A DNA stretch of 64,000 bases from Erythrobacter sp. QSSC1-22B (GCF_001678665.1 NZ_LZRP01000006.1:62001-126000), one strand, 5' to 3'; shown: positions 52,305 through 61,409, counted from the first letter of the stretch. Numbers and translations: made by a program. The notes: generated by a model not told the origin, from the letters alone.

Positions 52305-53222
52305 ATGACCCAGACTGCGCCTCTTGTCCTGCCCGCCGAATGGCGCGACTTCTTCGCCCTGACCAAGCCCCGCGTGATGAGCCTGGTGATCTTCACCGGT
52401 CTGTGCGGATTGCTGGCTGCCCCGGGCTCGATTCACCCGGTGCTCGGCTTTACCGCCATCCTGTGCATTGCGCTGGGCGCGGGCGGTGCGGCGGCGCTCA
52501 ACCAGTGGTGGGAAGCCGATATCGACGCCGGAATGAAACGGACCGCAAAACGTCCGCTACCGGGCGGTCGCTTGCGACCCGACGATGCGCGCGATTTCGG
52601 CATCGCGCTTTCGGTGACCTCGGTGCTGGTGATGGGCTTGGCGATCGGCTGGCTCGCCGCCGTAATTCTCGCCTTCTCGATCTTCTATTACGCCGTGGTC
52701 TACACCATCTGGCTCAAGCCCCGGACCCCGCAGAACATCGTCATCGGCGGTGGTGCGGGCGCGTTTCCGCCGCTGATCGGCTGGGTCGCGGTGACCGGCG
52801 ACATCACGGCGATGCCGGTGCTGCTGTTCGCGATCATCTTTTTCTGGACCCCGCCACATTTCTGGGCGCTCGCGCTGTTCGTGAAGTCGGACTACGCCAA
52901 GGTGGGTATCCCGATGATGCCCGTCGCTCGCGGCGAGGCCAGCACCCGGCGCCAGATCCTGGCCTATTCGATCCTGCTGGTCCCGATCGCCGCGGCGCCG
53001 TGGTTCATCGGCGGCACCGGGATGGTTTATGGACTTGCGGCGCTCGCATTGTCGCTTGCCTTCCTTGCGCTTTCGCTTCCCGTGGCTTTCCGGCAAACCG
53101 GCACGGATGATGCAATGAAGCCCGAAAAGCGGCTGTTCGCCTTCAGCATCCTCTACCTGTTCGCGCTGTTCGCGGTGCTGGTTGTGGATCGGCTGCTGGT
53201 GGTCAATGGAGTAACGGCATGA
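52305..53222 (+). CDS. ctaB: Protoheme IX farnesyltransferase
   Basis: 305 residues, seven to nine helices; makes heme O from heme B with farnesyl diphosphate. Prenyltransferase motifs [21 protein letters not shown] (first Asp-rich motif, shown in part), [19 protein letters not shown] and [15 protein letters not shown]. Begins [15 protein letters not shown]. Its stop overlaps the next small gene by four bases. Confidence 0.96.
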   Translation: MTQTAPLVLPAEWRDFFALTKPRVMSLVIFTGLCGLLAAPGSIHPVLGFTAILCIALGAGGAAALNQWWEADIDAGMKRTAKRPLPGGRLRPDDARDFGIALSVTSVLVMGLAIGWLAAVILAFSIFYYAVVYTIWLKPRTPQNIVIGGGAGAFPPLIGWVAVTGDITAMPVLLFAIIFFWTPPHFWALALFVKSDYAKVGIPMMPVARGEASTRRQILAYSILLVPIAAAPWFIGGTGMVYGLAALALSLAFLALSLPVAFRQTGTDDAMKPEKRLFAFSILYLFALFAVLVVDRLLVVNGVTA

Positions 53223-53344
53223 CGCCGGAAGAAGAAACCGAATACAAGCGCCGCCAGCGCAGCCGCAGTCTCGTAATGGGGCTGGTGCTGCTGTTTTTCG
53301 CGGTGCTGTTCTACGCGATCACGATCGTGCGGATGGGCGACTGA
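53219..53344 (+). CDS. Small membrane protein, CoxF-like
   Basis: 41 residues, overlapping the ctaB stop as ATGA and ending two bases before ctaG. A charged N-terminus ([15 protein letters not shown]) leads to one helix ([20 protein letters not shown]). Small proteins of this layout occur between ctaB and ctaG in alphaproteobacteria and are called CoxF or cytochrome oxidase assembly factor. Its role is inferred from position. Confidence 0.8.
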   Translation: MTPEEETEYKRRQRSRSLVMGLVLLFFAVLFYAITIVRMGD

Positions 53345-53346
53345 CC

Positions 53347-53919
53347 ATGACCACGGCCAGTCTCGACAATCGCAATGCCCGAACCGCCTTCCTGGCCTTC
53401 CTTGGCGCGGCGGCGATGCTCGGGGTGGGTTACGCCGCGGTCCCGCTCTACGATCTGTTCTGCCGGGTCACCGGATTTGGCGGGACTACCCAGCGCGCGA
53501 CCGAATCCGATGCCGCGCTGGCCGCGCAGATGGCGCAAAGCGCCGGCGGGCGCGAGGTGTCGATTCGCTTCGATGCCAGCACCGCGAGCAACATGCCGTG
53601 GACTTTCCGTCCCGAACAGCCGACCGACCGGGTCCAGATCGGGCAGCGCGACCTCGCCTTCTACACTGCCCGCAACGACAGCAACGTGCCGATCACCGGC
53701 ACCGCCACCTTCAACGTCGAGCCGGCAAGCACCGGGCGTTATTTTAACAAGGTCCAGTGCTTCTGCTTTACCGAGCAGGTGCTTCAGCCGGGCGAGGAAA
53801 TCCGCATGCCGGTACTCTATTACGTCGATCCGGCGATCCTGACCGACGACAACGCCAAGGATGTCGAGCAGATCACGTTGAGCTACACTTTCCACCGCGC
53901 GGAAACCCGCGCCGAGTAA
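53347..53919 (+). CDS. ctaG: Cytochrome c oxidase assembly protein CtaG (Cox11)
   Basis: 190 residues. One helix (AFLAFLGAAAMLGVGYAAV) with PLYDLFCRVTGFGG, then an immunoglobulin-like copper domain with the CuB-delivery motif KVQCFCFTEQ and the Cox11 end FYTARNDSNVPITGTATFNV. Delivers copper to the CuB site of subunit I. Part of the ctaB-coxF-ctaG-coxC run. Confidence 0.96.
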   Translation: MTTASLDNRNARTAFLAFLGAAAMLGVGYAAVPLYDLFCRVTGFGGTTQRATESDAALAAQMAQSAGGREVSIRFDASTASNMPWTFRPEQPTDRVQIGQRDLAFYTARNDSNVPITGTATFNVEPASTGRYFNKVQCFCFTEQVLQPGEEIRMPVLYYVDPAILTDDNAKDVEQITLSYTFHRAETRAE

Positions 53920-53986
53920 GACACTGGACCCGAGGCGCGACGCGCTTTAAGGGCACCGGCATCCGATCCACAGGACCGAAAGACCC

Positions 53987-54808
53987 ATGGCTGGCACCGT
54001 AAACCACGACTATCACATTCTCGAACCCGATATCTGGCCGCTGATTGCCTCGGTTTCGGCTTTGACCTTCACCACCGGCATGGTGCTTTTCATGCACGAG
54101 ATGGCGGCCGCGCATCTTGTGCTCGGGCTTGGCATCGCCGGGCTGATTGCGACATTCTTCACCTGGTTCTCGAAAATTGTGAAGGAAGCCGAGCGCGGCG
54201 ATCACACCCCGGTGGTGCAACTCCACATGCGCTACGGGATGATCCTGTTCATCGCTTCTGAAGTGATGTTCTTCGTCGGCTGGTTCTGGAGCTGGTTCGA
54301 TTTCGCGCTGTTCCCGAGCGAACTCTCCGATGTCATCGGCGGCGTCTGGCCGCCCGAGGCGATCGAGGCGGTGATCGACCCGCTGTCGCTGCCGCTGCTC
54401 AACACGCTGATCCTGCTGTGTTCGGGCACCACGGTGACCTGGGCGCACCATTCGCTGGTCAATGGCGATCGCGAAGGCCTCAAGAAGGGCCTGTGGGCAA
54501 CCATCATCCTCGGCGCGGTGTTCACCGCGATCCAGGCCTATGAATATGCGGTCGCGCCGTTCGCTTTCGGCGGCAACACTTACAGCTCGGCCTTCTACAT
54601 GGCGACCGGCTTCCACGGCTTCCACGTTCTCGTGGGCACGATCTTCCTGATCGTCTGCCTGCGCCGTACCTATCTTGGGCATTTCACCCCGCGCCAGCAT
54701 TTCGGCTTCGAAGCCGCCGCCTGGTACTGGCATTTCGTCGACGTGGTGTGGTTGTTCCTGTTCATCACCGTCTATGTCTGGGGCGGTTGGGGCGCCGCGG
54801 TACACTGA
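53987..54808 (+). CDS. coxC: Cytochrome c oxidase subunit III
   Basis: 273 residues, seven helices. Motifs: YHILEPDIWPLIASVSAL, RYGMILFIASEVMFFVGWF with the conserved Glu, STWAHH-like TVTWAHHSLVNGDREG, TGFHGFHVLVGTIFLI and AAWYWHFVDVVWLFLFI. Its stop overlaps the DUF983 start (TGATG). Confidence 0.97.
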   Translation: MAGTVNHDYHILEPDIWPLIASVSALTFTTGMVLFMHEMAAAHLVLGLGIAGLIATFFTWFSKIVKEAERGDHTPVVQLHMRYGMILFIASEVMFFVGWFWSWFDFALFPSELSDVIGGVWPPEAIEAVIDPLSLPLLNTLILLCSGTTVTWAHHSLVNGDREGLKKGLWATIILGAVFTAIQAYEYAVAPFAFGGNTYSSAFYMATGFHGFHVLVGTIFLIVCLRRTYLGHFTPRQHFGFEAAAWYWHFVDVVWLFLFITVYVWGGWGAAVH

Positions 54809-55206
54809 TGCAGCCCGGTTCGCCGGACCCGGAGAAAGGGCGGCCTTCCTTAGCGCCATCGCTATGGGAGGCCGCCCTTTTCGGTTGCTGTCCGCGCTGC
54901 GGCGAGCGGACGCTATTCGGGGGAGTGGTCAAGTTTGCCCCGTGCTGCAGCGCCTGCCAGCTCGATTACGAGCGTTTCAACGTCGGCGACGGACCGGCCG
55001 CCTTCCTCACCCTCATCATCGGCGCGCTCGTCACCGGGCTGGCGATCTGGCTCGACGCCTCGCTGCGTCCGCCGTTCTGGGTCCATATCCTGTTGTGGGT
55101 GCCGATCACCATCGGCTCGGTTTTGGGCGGCTTGCGCGTTTCCAAGGCGCTGCTGATGATCGCCGAATATCGCAACAAGGCCGGTGAAGCCGGGCTCAGG
55201 AAATGA
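54808..55206 (+). CDS. DUF983 protein
   Basis: 132 residues. Two CxxC pairs (CCPRCGERTLFGG and CCSACQLDYERFN) suggest a small zinc finger, then two helices (FLTLIIGALVTGLAIWL; WVHILLWVPITIGSVLGGL). DUF983 genes sit between coxC and surf1 in alphaproteobacteria, so an oxidase assembly role is likely but unproven. Coupled at both ends: TGATG with coxC and ATGA with surf1. Confidence 0.9.
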   Translation: MQPGSPDPEKGRPSLAPSLWEAALFGCCPRCGERTLFGGVVKFAPCCSACQLDYERFNVGDGPAAFLTLIIGALVTGLAIWLDASLRPPFWVHILLWVPITIGSVLGGLRVSKALLMIAEYRNKAGEAGLRK

Positions 55207-55880
55207 CGGACCCGATGGCCAGACGGATCCCGATCATCTCCACCGTGATCGTTCTGGCAGCGGTCACGACGATGATCGCGCTCGGGTTCTGGCAGTTGGG
55301 CCGGATGGACGAGAAAGAGGCATTGATCGCGCGCTACGCCGCTGCGGGCGAGCGCGCCGAGGTTGTATGGCCGGTGGCGGCTCCATACGAAGCCGCGCTG
55401 TTCCGCCGCAGCACCGTGATCTGCAATGAAGTCACCGGTTTCGACAGCATTGCCGGCACCTCGCGCCGCGGCGAGAAAGGCTGGGCGCAGATCGCGCGCT
55501 GCTCGCTCGACGGCGGCGCGCGCGCGGATGTCGCCATGGGCTGGTCGCGCATTCCCGAACCGCCGGCCTGGAATGGCGGAACGGTTACCGGTCTGGTGGC
55601 ACCCTATGGCGACTCGGTCCGGCTGGTATTGATCGAGCCGGTCGCCGGCCTGCAACCGCTGGCCGCGCCCGATCCCGGCGATCTTCCCAACAACCATCTT
55701 GCCTATGCCGGCCAGTGGTTCCTGTTCGCGCTAACCGCGCTGGTGATCTACGGCCTCGTTCTGCGCCAGAAGCTGGGACTGAAGACTGGCCTAAAGACTG
55801 GCCGAAAGACCGGGCAGAAGACCGACCGGAAAACCCGGCAAGATCCTGCTCCAGGGCGTGACGGGACTTCGCCTCGCTAA
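55203..55880 (+). CDS. SURF1 family protein
   Basis: 225 residues; heme A insertion factor for cytochrome oxidase. Two helices: IISTVIVLAAVTTMIALGFWQLGR with the conserved FWQLGR, and WFLFALTALVIYGLVLRQ preceded by NNHLAYAGQW. The loop between is periplasmic. The C-terminus is unusual: a tandem four-residue repeat (consensus x-K-T-G, five units) encoded by a 12-bp repeat, then a charged tail. Confidence 0.9.
   Translation: MTDPMARRIPIISTVIVLAAVTTMIALGFWQLGRMDEKEALIARYAAAGERAEVVWPVAAPYEAALFRRSTVICNEVTGFDSIAGTSRRGEKGWAQIARCSLDGGARADVAMGWSRIPEPPAWNGGTVTGLVAPYGDSVRLVLIEPVAGLQPLAAPDPGDLPNNHLAYAGQWFLFALTALVIYGLVLRQKLGLKTGLKTGRKTGQKTDRKTRQDPAPGRDGTSPR
55776..55835 (+). repeat. Tandem 12-bp repeat in the SURF1 gene
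   Basis: Five units of 12 bp encode GLKT, GLKT, GRKT, GQKT and DRKT. Units differ by one to four bases. Length variation between strains would not shift the frame. Confidence 0.75.
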
Positions 55881-55929
55881 AGCGCGGCTTGCTTGCCCGC
55901 CGCCGGGCTCCAAGCTAGGCGCTGCTGCG

Positions 55930-57330
55930 ATGGATTACATCTCGACCAGAGGGGGCGCACCGACGCTCGATTTCGCCGGTGTGACGCTGGCCGGGCTGGC
56001 ACGCGATGGCGGGCTCTACCTGCCCGCAAGCTGGCCGCGCTTTTCGACCGCCGAGATCGCCGCGATGCGCGGGCTGCCCTATGCCCAGCTCGCGGCGCGG
56101 GTGATGCAGCCTTTCGTCGGCGACAGCCTCACCCCCGAACGGCTGCACGAATTGTGCGAGCAGGCTTATGGACGCTTCGCGCATGCCGCGGTCGCCCCGC
56201 TGGCCCAGCTCGACCAGCGCCACTGGCTGCTCGAGCTGTTCCACGGACCGACGCTGGCGTTCAAGGATGTCGCGCTCCAGTTGCTCGGCCTGCTGTTCGA
56301 GGAATTCCTGGCGCGCGAGCAGGGCACGCTGACTATCGTCGGCGCTACCAGCGGCGACACCGGCAGCGCGGCCATCGATGCGGTCGCCGGGCGCGACAAG
56401 GTCGAGATATTCATGCTCCACCCCAAAGGCCGGGTGAGCGACGTCCAGCGCCGTCAGATGACCACGGTGCGCGCGCCCAATGTCCACAACATCGCCATCG
56501 AGGGCAGCTTCGACGACGCCCAGGCGATGGTGAAGCGGCTGTTCGCGGACGAGGCGATGACCGCGAAGCACCGGTTGGGCGCAGTCAATTCCATCAACTG
56601 GGCGCGGCTGATGGCGCAGGTGGTCTATTATTTCGCCGCGGCGCTGCAATTGGGTGGGCCAGAACGCGAAGTCGCCTTCAGCGTGCCGACCGGCAATTTC
56701 GGCGATGTCTTCGCCGGGCATGTCGCGGCGCGGATGGGGCTGCCGATCGCGCGGCTGGCGGTGGCGACCAATGTCAACGACATCCTCCACCGCGCACTGA
56801 CCAGCGGCGACTATTCGGCGGGCGAGGTAACCGCGACCGCCGCGCCGAGCATGGACATCCAGGTCAGCTCCAATTTCGAGCGGCTGCTGTTCGATATCGG
56901 CGGCCGCGATGGTGTGGCGCTGGCCGAACAGATGCACGGCTTCGAGGGTACCCGCGCGATGCAGCTCACCAATGCCCAGCGCGAGGGCGCGGCGGCGCTC
57001 TTCACCAGCGCGCGCGCCGATCAGAGCGACATGGCGCGGGCGATGCGCTGGGCCTGGGACGCAGCGGGGCAAGTGGTCGATCCGCACACCGCGATCGGCC
57101 TGCATGCCGCGCGCGCGCTCGAATTGCCGGGCGATGTCCCGGTGGTGACGCTGGCGACCGCGCATCCGGCGAAGTTCCGCGATGCGGTCGAGCGGGTCAT
57201 CGGGCAGCGCCCGAGCCTGCCGCTGCGGGTGGGCGATCTGTTCGCGCGCGAGGAACGCTTCTCCGAGCTGCCCGGTGAATACGAAGCGGTGCGCGATTTC
57301 ATCTTTGCGCATGCGACCCCGCGCGGCTGA
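55930..57330 (+). CDS. thrC: Threonine synthase
   Basis: 466 residues; PLP enzyme that turns O-phosphohomoserine into threonine. N-terminus MDYISTRGGAPTLDFAGVTL as in the class II family, PLP Lys in LAFKDVALQLLG, phosphate site SGDTGSAAIDAV, and VSVPTGNFGDVFAGHVA. Start ATG 55930. The stop overlaps the next ATG (TGATGG), beginning a seven-gene coupled run to moaE. Confidence 0.95.
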   Translation: MDYISTRGGAPTLDFAGVTLAGLARDGGLYLPASWPRFSTAEIAAMRGLPYAQLAARVMQPFVGDSLTPERLHELCEQAYGRFAHAAVAPLAQLDQRHWLLELFHGPTLAFKDVALQLLGLLFEEFLAREQGTLTIVGATSGDTGSAAIDAVAGRDKVEIFMLHPKGRVSDVQRRQMTTVRAPNVHNIAIEGSFDDAQAMVKRLFADEAMTAKHRLGAVNSINWARLMAQVVYYFAAALQLGGPEREVAFSVPTGNFGDVFAGHVAARMGLPIARLAVATNVNDILHRALTSGDYSAGEVTATAAPSMDIQVSSNFERLLFDIGGRDGVALAEQMHGFEGTRAMQLTNAQREGAAALFTSARADQSDMARAMRWAWDAAGQVVDPHTAIGLHAARALELPGDVPVVTLATAHPAKFRDAVERVIGQRPSLPLRVGDLFAREERFSELPGEYEAVRDFIFAHATPRG

Positions 57331-58220
57331 TGGCGCAGTTGCGCAGGGAGCCGCTGCTGATGGTGGGCGAGGGCTGGGACGCCTACCGCCTGCTCGATAG
57401 CGGGCATGGTCGCAAGTTCGAGGCTTATGGCCCGTGGCGCTTCATCCGCCCCGAACCGCAGGCGATGTGGTCGCCGCGGCTTGGCGAATGGGATGCGCAT
57501 GGCGAATTCGTCCCCGGCTCGGACGAGGATGGCGGCGGGCGCTGGCAGTTTTCTTCGCCCGTTCCCGAGGAGGGCTGGCCGCTGGCCTATGGCGAGGCAC
57601 AATTCACCGCGCAGTGCACGCCGTTCCGCCATCTTGGATTCTTCCCCGACATGGCGCCGGTGTGGGAGTGGATGGGCTCGCAATTGTCGACGCGCGCGGA
57701 TGCCGAGACACTCAACCTGTTCGGCTACACCGGGGTGGGGTCGTTGGCATTGAGCCGCTACGGGCGGGTTACCCATGTCGATGCGAGCAAGAAATCGGTG
57801 GCGCAGGCGCGCGAGAACGCCGCGCTCTCGGGCATGGAGGATCGCCCGATCCGCTGGCTGGTCGATGATGCGGAGAAATTCACCGCGCGCGAGGTGCGGC
57901 GCGAGCGGCGCTACGACGGGATCATCCTCGATCCGCCCAAATTCGGACGCGGCCCCGGCAACGAGATATGGCGACTCGAGGAGGGCCTGCCCGGGCTGGT
58001 CGGCGAGTGCCGCAAATTGCTCGATGCCGAGAGCAGGTTCCTGTTCCTCACCGTCTATGCGGTGCGAATGAGCAGCCTCGCGCTTGCCGGCCTGCTTGAG
58101 GAAGCCTTCGCGGGGCTGCCCGGACTGGTCGAACATGGCGATCTCGCGGTCAGCGAGCAGGGCGAGGGCGCCCGTCTGCTCCCCACCGCGATCTTCGCGC
58201 GCTGGTCCAATCCGGGCTAG
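57330..58220 (+). CDS. RlmI/RlmK-like class I methyltransferase
   Basis: 296 residues. SAM-binding LNLFGYTGVGSLALSRYG, acidic THVDASKKSVAQARENA, and the catalytic-region IILDPPKFGRGPGNEIW resemble the C-half of 23S rRNA m5C methyltransferase RlmI; an N-terminal PUA domain is absent. The N-part (AYRLLDSGHGRKFEAYG) is typical of the alphaproteobacterial group. An rRNA target is likely but not certain. Confidence 0.87.
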   Translation: MAQLRREPLLMVGEGWDAYRLLDSGHGRKFEAYGPWRFIRPEPQAMWSPRLGEWDAHGEFVPGSDEDGGGRWQFSSPVPEEGWPLAYGEAQFTAQCTPFRHLGFFPDMAPVWEWMGSQLSTRADAETLNLFGYTGVGSLALSRYGRVTHVDASKKSVAQARENAALSGMEDRPIRWLVDDAEKFTAREVRRERRYDGIILDPPKFGRGPGNEIWRLEEGLPGLVGECRKLLDAESRFLFLTVYAVRMSSLALAGLLEEAFAGLPGLVEHGDLAVSEQGEGARLLPTAIFARWSNPG

Positions 58221-58228
58221 GGAAGCGC

Positions 58229-58603
58229 ATGACCGATTCGCTGCATCTGGAAGTCGCCGATTTCGAACACGATGTCCTCACCGGCATCTATTCGGAGGAA
58301 ACCGGCAAGCCCCAACCCTTGCGCTTTGCGATCACCGCGCGGCTGAAACCGCTGGCGCGCTACGAGCCCGAGACCTCGCTCGATGCCTCGAAGAACTACA
58401 TGGACCTCAAATTCGCCGCGTCCGGGGCGCTGCCCGCGGGTGTGCATTTCAAGCTGATCGAGGCGGTTGCGGACCATGTCTGCGAAACGCTCTTCCTGCA
58501 GGATGCGCGGGTCGAGGCGGTTACGGTGAAGATCGTCAAGCTCGCCATCGCCGAGGCGGGCGAGCGAATCGGGATCACGCTGCACCGCGAGCGCCGCGGA
58601 TGA
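58229..58603 (+). CDS. folB: Dihydroneopterin aldolase
   Basis: 124 residues of the T-fold. Begins LHLEVADFEHDVLTGIYSEE and ends VEAVTVKIVKLAIAEAGERIG, with the usual catalytic Lys in the KIVKLAI strand and LIEAVADHVCETLF. Folate synthesis: dihydroneopterin to 6-hydroxymethyl-dihydropterin and glycolaldehyde. Eight bases after the methyltransferase; overlaps the next gene by ATGA. Confidence 0.85.
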   Translation: MTDSLHLEVADFEHDVLTGIYSEETGKPQPLRFAITARLKPLARYEPETSLDASKNYMDLKFAASGALPAGVHFKLIEAVADHVCETLFLQDARVEAVTVKIVKLAIAEAGERIGITLHRERRG

Positions 58604-58938
58604 AGCGGATCGCGGTCGACGATCTGCCGCCCGAGCCGCTGGCCGCGGCGGGGCTGTTCCACCAGCACTGGCTCCCGCATGTCGAAGGCGCGCTCGAGAG
58701 CGGCGAGGATGTGATGGTGACGCTGGCCGCCGCCGATCACAGCCATCGCGAATGGCGGCTCGCAATCGCCGCCGGTCTGGCGCGTGCGCATACGCCGCAG
58801 CGGATCAATCTGGTCGCGGGCGAAGGCGCGGCGCTCGATGGTTTCGAGGCATGGCTCGCCAACGCGCCGGGGATCACCGGACAATATTTCGAGAGCGACG
58901 GGACCGGTGCGGGCGATCCATTCGTAGAGGCACCATGA
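58600..58938 (+). CDS. Small Rossmann-like protein of unknown function
   Basis: 112 residues with no named catalytic motif. The pattern VMVTLAAADHSHREWRLAIAAG followed by TPQRINLVAGEGAALDGFEAWL reads as alternating strands and helices ending in a Gly-rich turn, consistent with a trimmed short-chain-dehydrogenase-like fold. The cofactor loop TGxxxGIG is absent. ATGA overlaps with folB and moaA on both sides make it part of the unit. Confidence 0.7.
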   Translation: MKRIAVDDLPPEPLAAAGLFHQHWLPHVEGALESGEDVMVTLAAADHSHREWRLAIAAGLARAHTPQRINLVAGEGAALDGFEAWLANAPGITGQYFESDGTGAGDPFVEAP

Positions 58939-59936
58939 ATGGCAAGCCGCTCGTAGACGCCTACCAGCGTCGTATCACCTACCTGCGCCTGTCGGTGACG
59001 GATCGCTGCGATTTGCGCTGCAGCTATTGCATGCCCGAAATGATGCGCTTTCTGCCAAAGAAAGATGTGCTTAGCCTCGAGGAATTGCACCGTCTCTCGC
59101 TCGCCTTCATGGCGCGAGGGGTGCGCAAAATCCGGCTGACCGGCGGAGAACCGCTGGTCCGCCCCGACATGATCGACCTCGTCCGCGCGCTGGGCCGCCA
59201 TGTCGGCGAAGGGCTCGACGAGATCACGCTGACCACCAACGGTACCCAGCTGGTGCGCCATGCCAGGGATCTGGCGCGCGCCGGGGTGCGGCGGGTCAAC
59301 GTCTCGCTCGATACGCTGGATGCGGCGCGTTTCGCGAGCCTGACCCGGCGCGATGCGCTGGCGCAGGTGCTGGAAGGGATCGCCGCGGCGAAGGATGCCG
59401 GGCTGGCGGTCAAGCTCAACAGCGTGGCGATCAAGGGGGTGAACGAGGCCGAGCTGCCCAAGCTGATCGCCTGGGCGCATGGCGAGGGTCATGGAATCAC
59501 GCTGATCGAGACCATGCCGCTGGGCGAGGTCGATGGGGAACGGATCGATAGCTATCTGCCGCTCGATGCGGTCCGCGAGTGCCTCGAGGCGCGCTGGACG
59601 CTGACGCCGTCGGATCACCGCACCGGCGGGCCGGCGCGCTATTTCGACATTGCCGAGACCGGTGGACGGCTGGGGTTGATCACTCCGCTGACCGAGAATT
59701 TCTGCGGCTCGTGCAACCGGATGCGGGTGACCGCGACGGGCCAGCTCTACCCCTGTCTTGGCGGCGGCGAGGCGGTCGACCTGCGCGCCGCGCTGCGCTC
59801 CGATCCCGGCCCGCACGCGCTCGACGCCGCGCTTGACCGGGCGCTGGCGGTCAAGCCCGAACGCCATGCCTTCGCGATCCGCAGCCGCGGCGAGGCGCCG
59901 GCACTGGCGCGGCATATGTCGGTGACCGGCGGCTGA
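58935..59936 (+). CDS. moaA: GTP 3',8-cyclase
   Basis: 333 residues; radical-SAM enzyme for the first step of molybdenum cofactor synthesis. First cluster CDLRCSYCMPE, KIRLTGGEPLVRPD, and the second cluster NFCGSCNRMRVTATGQLYPC. The conserved C-terminal Gly-Gly (MSVTGG) is present. Start ATG 58935 overlaps the previous gene; stop overlaps moaD (TGATGG). Confidence 0.96.
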   Translation: MNGKPLVDAYQRRITYLRLSVTDRCDLRCSYCMPEMMRFLPKKDVLSLEELHRLSLAFMARGVRKIRLTGGEPLVRPDMIDLVRALGRHVGEGLDEITLTTNGTQLVRHARDLARAGVRRVNVSLDTLDAARFASLTRRDALAQVLEGIAAAKDAGLAVKLNSVAIKGVNEAELPKLIAWAHGEGHGITLIETMPLGEVDGERIDSYLPLDAVRECLEARWTLTPSDHRTGGPARYFDIAETGGRLGLITPLTENFCGSCNRMRVTATGQLYPCLGGGEAVDLRAALRSDPGPHALDAALDRALAVKPERHAFAIRSRGEAPALARHMSVTGG

Positions 59937-60178
59937 TGGCGGTCCGGATCGTCTTTCTCGGTCCCTTGCGCGATCTTGCGGGGGTGGCCGAGCGCGATGC
60001 CCCGGCGCCGCTCGACTGGGCCACTCTCCTCGAAACGGTCGGGCCCCAGCTTGCCGAGCAATTGCGCGAGGAGCGGGTCCATGTGGCCTGCGCGGGCAAG
60101 GTGCTCGCCGACAAGACCGCTCTGCTCGCCCGCGATGGCGAGGAAGTCGCGCTGCTGCCCCCGGTCAGCGGTGGCTAG
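59936..60178 (+). CDS. moaD: Molybdopterin synthase sulfur carrier subunit
   Basis: 80 residues, ubiquitin fold, ending in the thiocarboxylated Gly-Gly (PPVSGG). Starts VRIVFLGPLRDLAGVAE. Works with MoaE. Overlaps moaA by one base and moaE by eight. Confidence 0.93.
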   Translation: MAVRIVFLGPLRDLAGVAERDAPAPLDWATLLETVGPQLAEQLREERVHVACAGKVLADKTALLARDGEEVALLPPVSGG

Positions 60179-60647
60179 ACTCGCGCTGTCCGGCGCGGCC
60201 GATGTCCGCCTGCTCGAGGCCGGACTCTCGGTCGGCGAGGCGCTGGCGGCGTTCAACGCCGCGCATCCGCAGGCGGGCGGGGTGGCGAGCTTTCTGGGCA
60301 AGGTCCGTCCCAGCGCGGGCGATTCGCCGGTCAAGGCGCTCGAACTGACGCATTACGAACCGCTCACCCTGCCGGGGATGGAGCATCTGGCCGAGCAGGC
60401 ACGGAAGCGATTCGCGCTCGACGGCGTGCTGGTCTGGCACCGGATCGGAGTCCTGACGCCCGGCGAGGGGATCGTGCTGGTCGCGGCGGCGGCACGGCAC
60501 CGGCGCGGCGCGCTGGAGGCGGTCGATTTCCTGATGGATCACCTCAAATCTGCGGCGTGGCTGTGGAAACGCGAAAAGCGCGGTATTGGCTGGCACTGGA
60601 TCGAGCCGCGCGCCGAGGACCATGCCGCTCTGGCCCGCTGGCAATAA
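60171..60647 (+). CDS. moaE: Molybdopterin synthase catalytic subunit
   Basis: 158 residues from GTG 60171. Motifs: VASFLGKVRPSAGDSPVKALELTHY (in part), VWHRIGVLTPGEGIVLVAA and LMDHLKSAAWLWKREKRGIG with catalytic Lys residues. The usual Pro-Ile-Trp-Lys-Lys-Glu reads Ala-Trp-Leu-Trp-Lys-Arg-Glu here. Last gene of the thrC-moaE run. moaC, moaB and moeA are not in the window. Confidence 0.93.
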   Translation: MARLALSGAADVRLLEAGLSVGEALAAFNAAHPQAGGVASFLGKVRPSAGDSPVKALELTHYEPLTLPGMEHLAEQARKRFALDGVLVWHRIGVLTPGEGIVLVAAAARHRRGALEAVDFLMDHLKSAAWLWKREKRGIGWHWIEPRAEDHAALARWQ

Positions 60648-60685
60648 TTATCCCCGGTTGATCGGGCGTTCGGGACCGGCAAGCC

Positions 60686-61207
60686 TTATGGCGTCACACG
60701 GGCACGCAGTTCGGCCAGCGCCGCGTCTTCCTGCTGGACCAGCGCAATAACCGTTTCTCTCGCCGCATCGATCTGCACCCGGTCCTCGGCCGCGATCGAG
60801 GCGGCGATGTGGAGAATGTCCAGATCGGCCAGCGCGATAGCGGTGTCGCTGCGGATCGATTCGAGATCAGACAGCGCGACCTGCGCCGCGCCCCAATTGT
60901 CGCTGCCGACCGCGGCTCGGCCCGTACCCGCTACCGTGCGGCGTGCGCTTCCTTCGCTGCGGGTAAAGCGCGCATGTGCCGCGCGGGCGGATTCGACCAG
61001 CGTGGCGAGCCGACCTTCTAGGCTACCCTCGTAGTTCACCGGTATTTCGGGGACATCGATGGGAGCGACCGGGATCGGTTCGAACTGGCCCTTCGCACGC
61101 TCGACATCGCGGATCGCGAGCGAGGGATAGTCCTCGCCGGTGCCGGCGCAGGCGGACAGTGCCAGGGCACAAAAAGCGGGCAGGGCAAGGCGGGCTGGGC
61201 AAGACAT
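60686..61207 (-). CDS. Hypothetical lipoprotein
   Basis: 173 residues. The signal ends in a lipobox (FCALALSACAG), so Cys about 20 should be lipidated. The mature part is helical and charged (GSLEGRLATLVESARAAHARF; AEDRVQIDAARETVIALVQQ), with coiled-coil-like runs. No domain recognised. Start 61207 is chosen for the signal peptide. Single gene convergent with moaE. Confidence 0.72.
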   Translation of the reverse strand: MSCPARLALPAFCALALSACAGTGEDYPSLAIRDVERAKGQFEPIPVAPIDVPEIPVNYEGSLEGRLATLVESARAAHARFTRSEGSARRTVAGTGRAAVGSDNWGAAQVALSDLESIRSDTAIALADLDILHIAASIAAEDRVQIDAARETVIALVQQEDAALAELRARVTP

Positions 61208-61284
61208 CGCCGGTCTGATAGCACGGGTATGCCGTCGCGCCACCGCGTTGGCGAGCGACCGGGTGAATTTTCGCCGGTCGAGCG

Positions 61285-61312
61285 TTGACTTCGGAGGGGC
61301 ATTACCTTAACG
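61285..61312 (+). promoter_or_regulatory. Candidate promoter of rplU-rpmA
   Basis: TTGACT (61285-61290) with a weak TTAACG (61307-61312) 16 bases later, about 100 bases before rplU. Confidence 0.35.
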
Positions 61313-61409
61313 GCACCCATCTTTCCGGGCCTCGTCATTTGGCGGGTCGACGGGCGCGCCGTGCCTTCGCAAGAACGCGGCACAGCATTTTGAATGAGAG
61401 AAAAGCACC

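Noticed and set aside
55776-55835. Tandem repeat considered as a CRISPR
   Set aside because: Units are 12 bp without spacers and encode in-frame protein.
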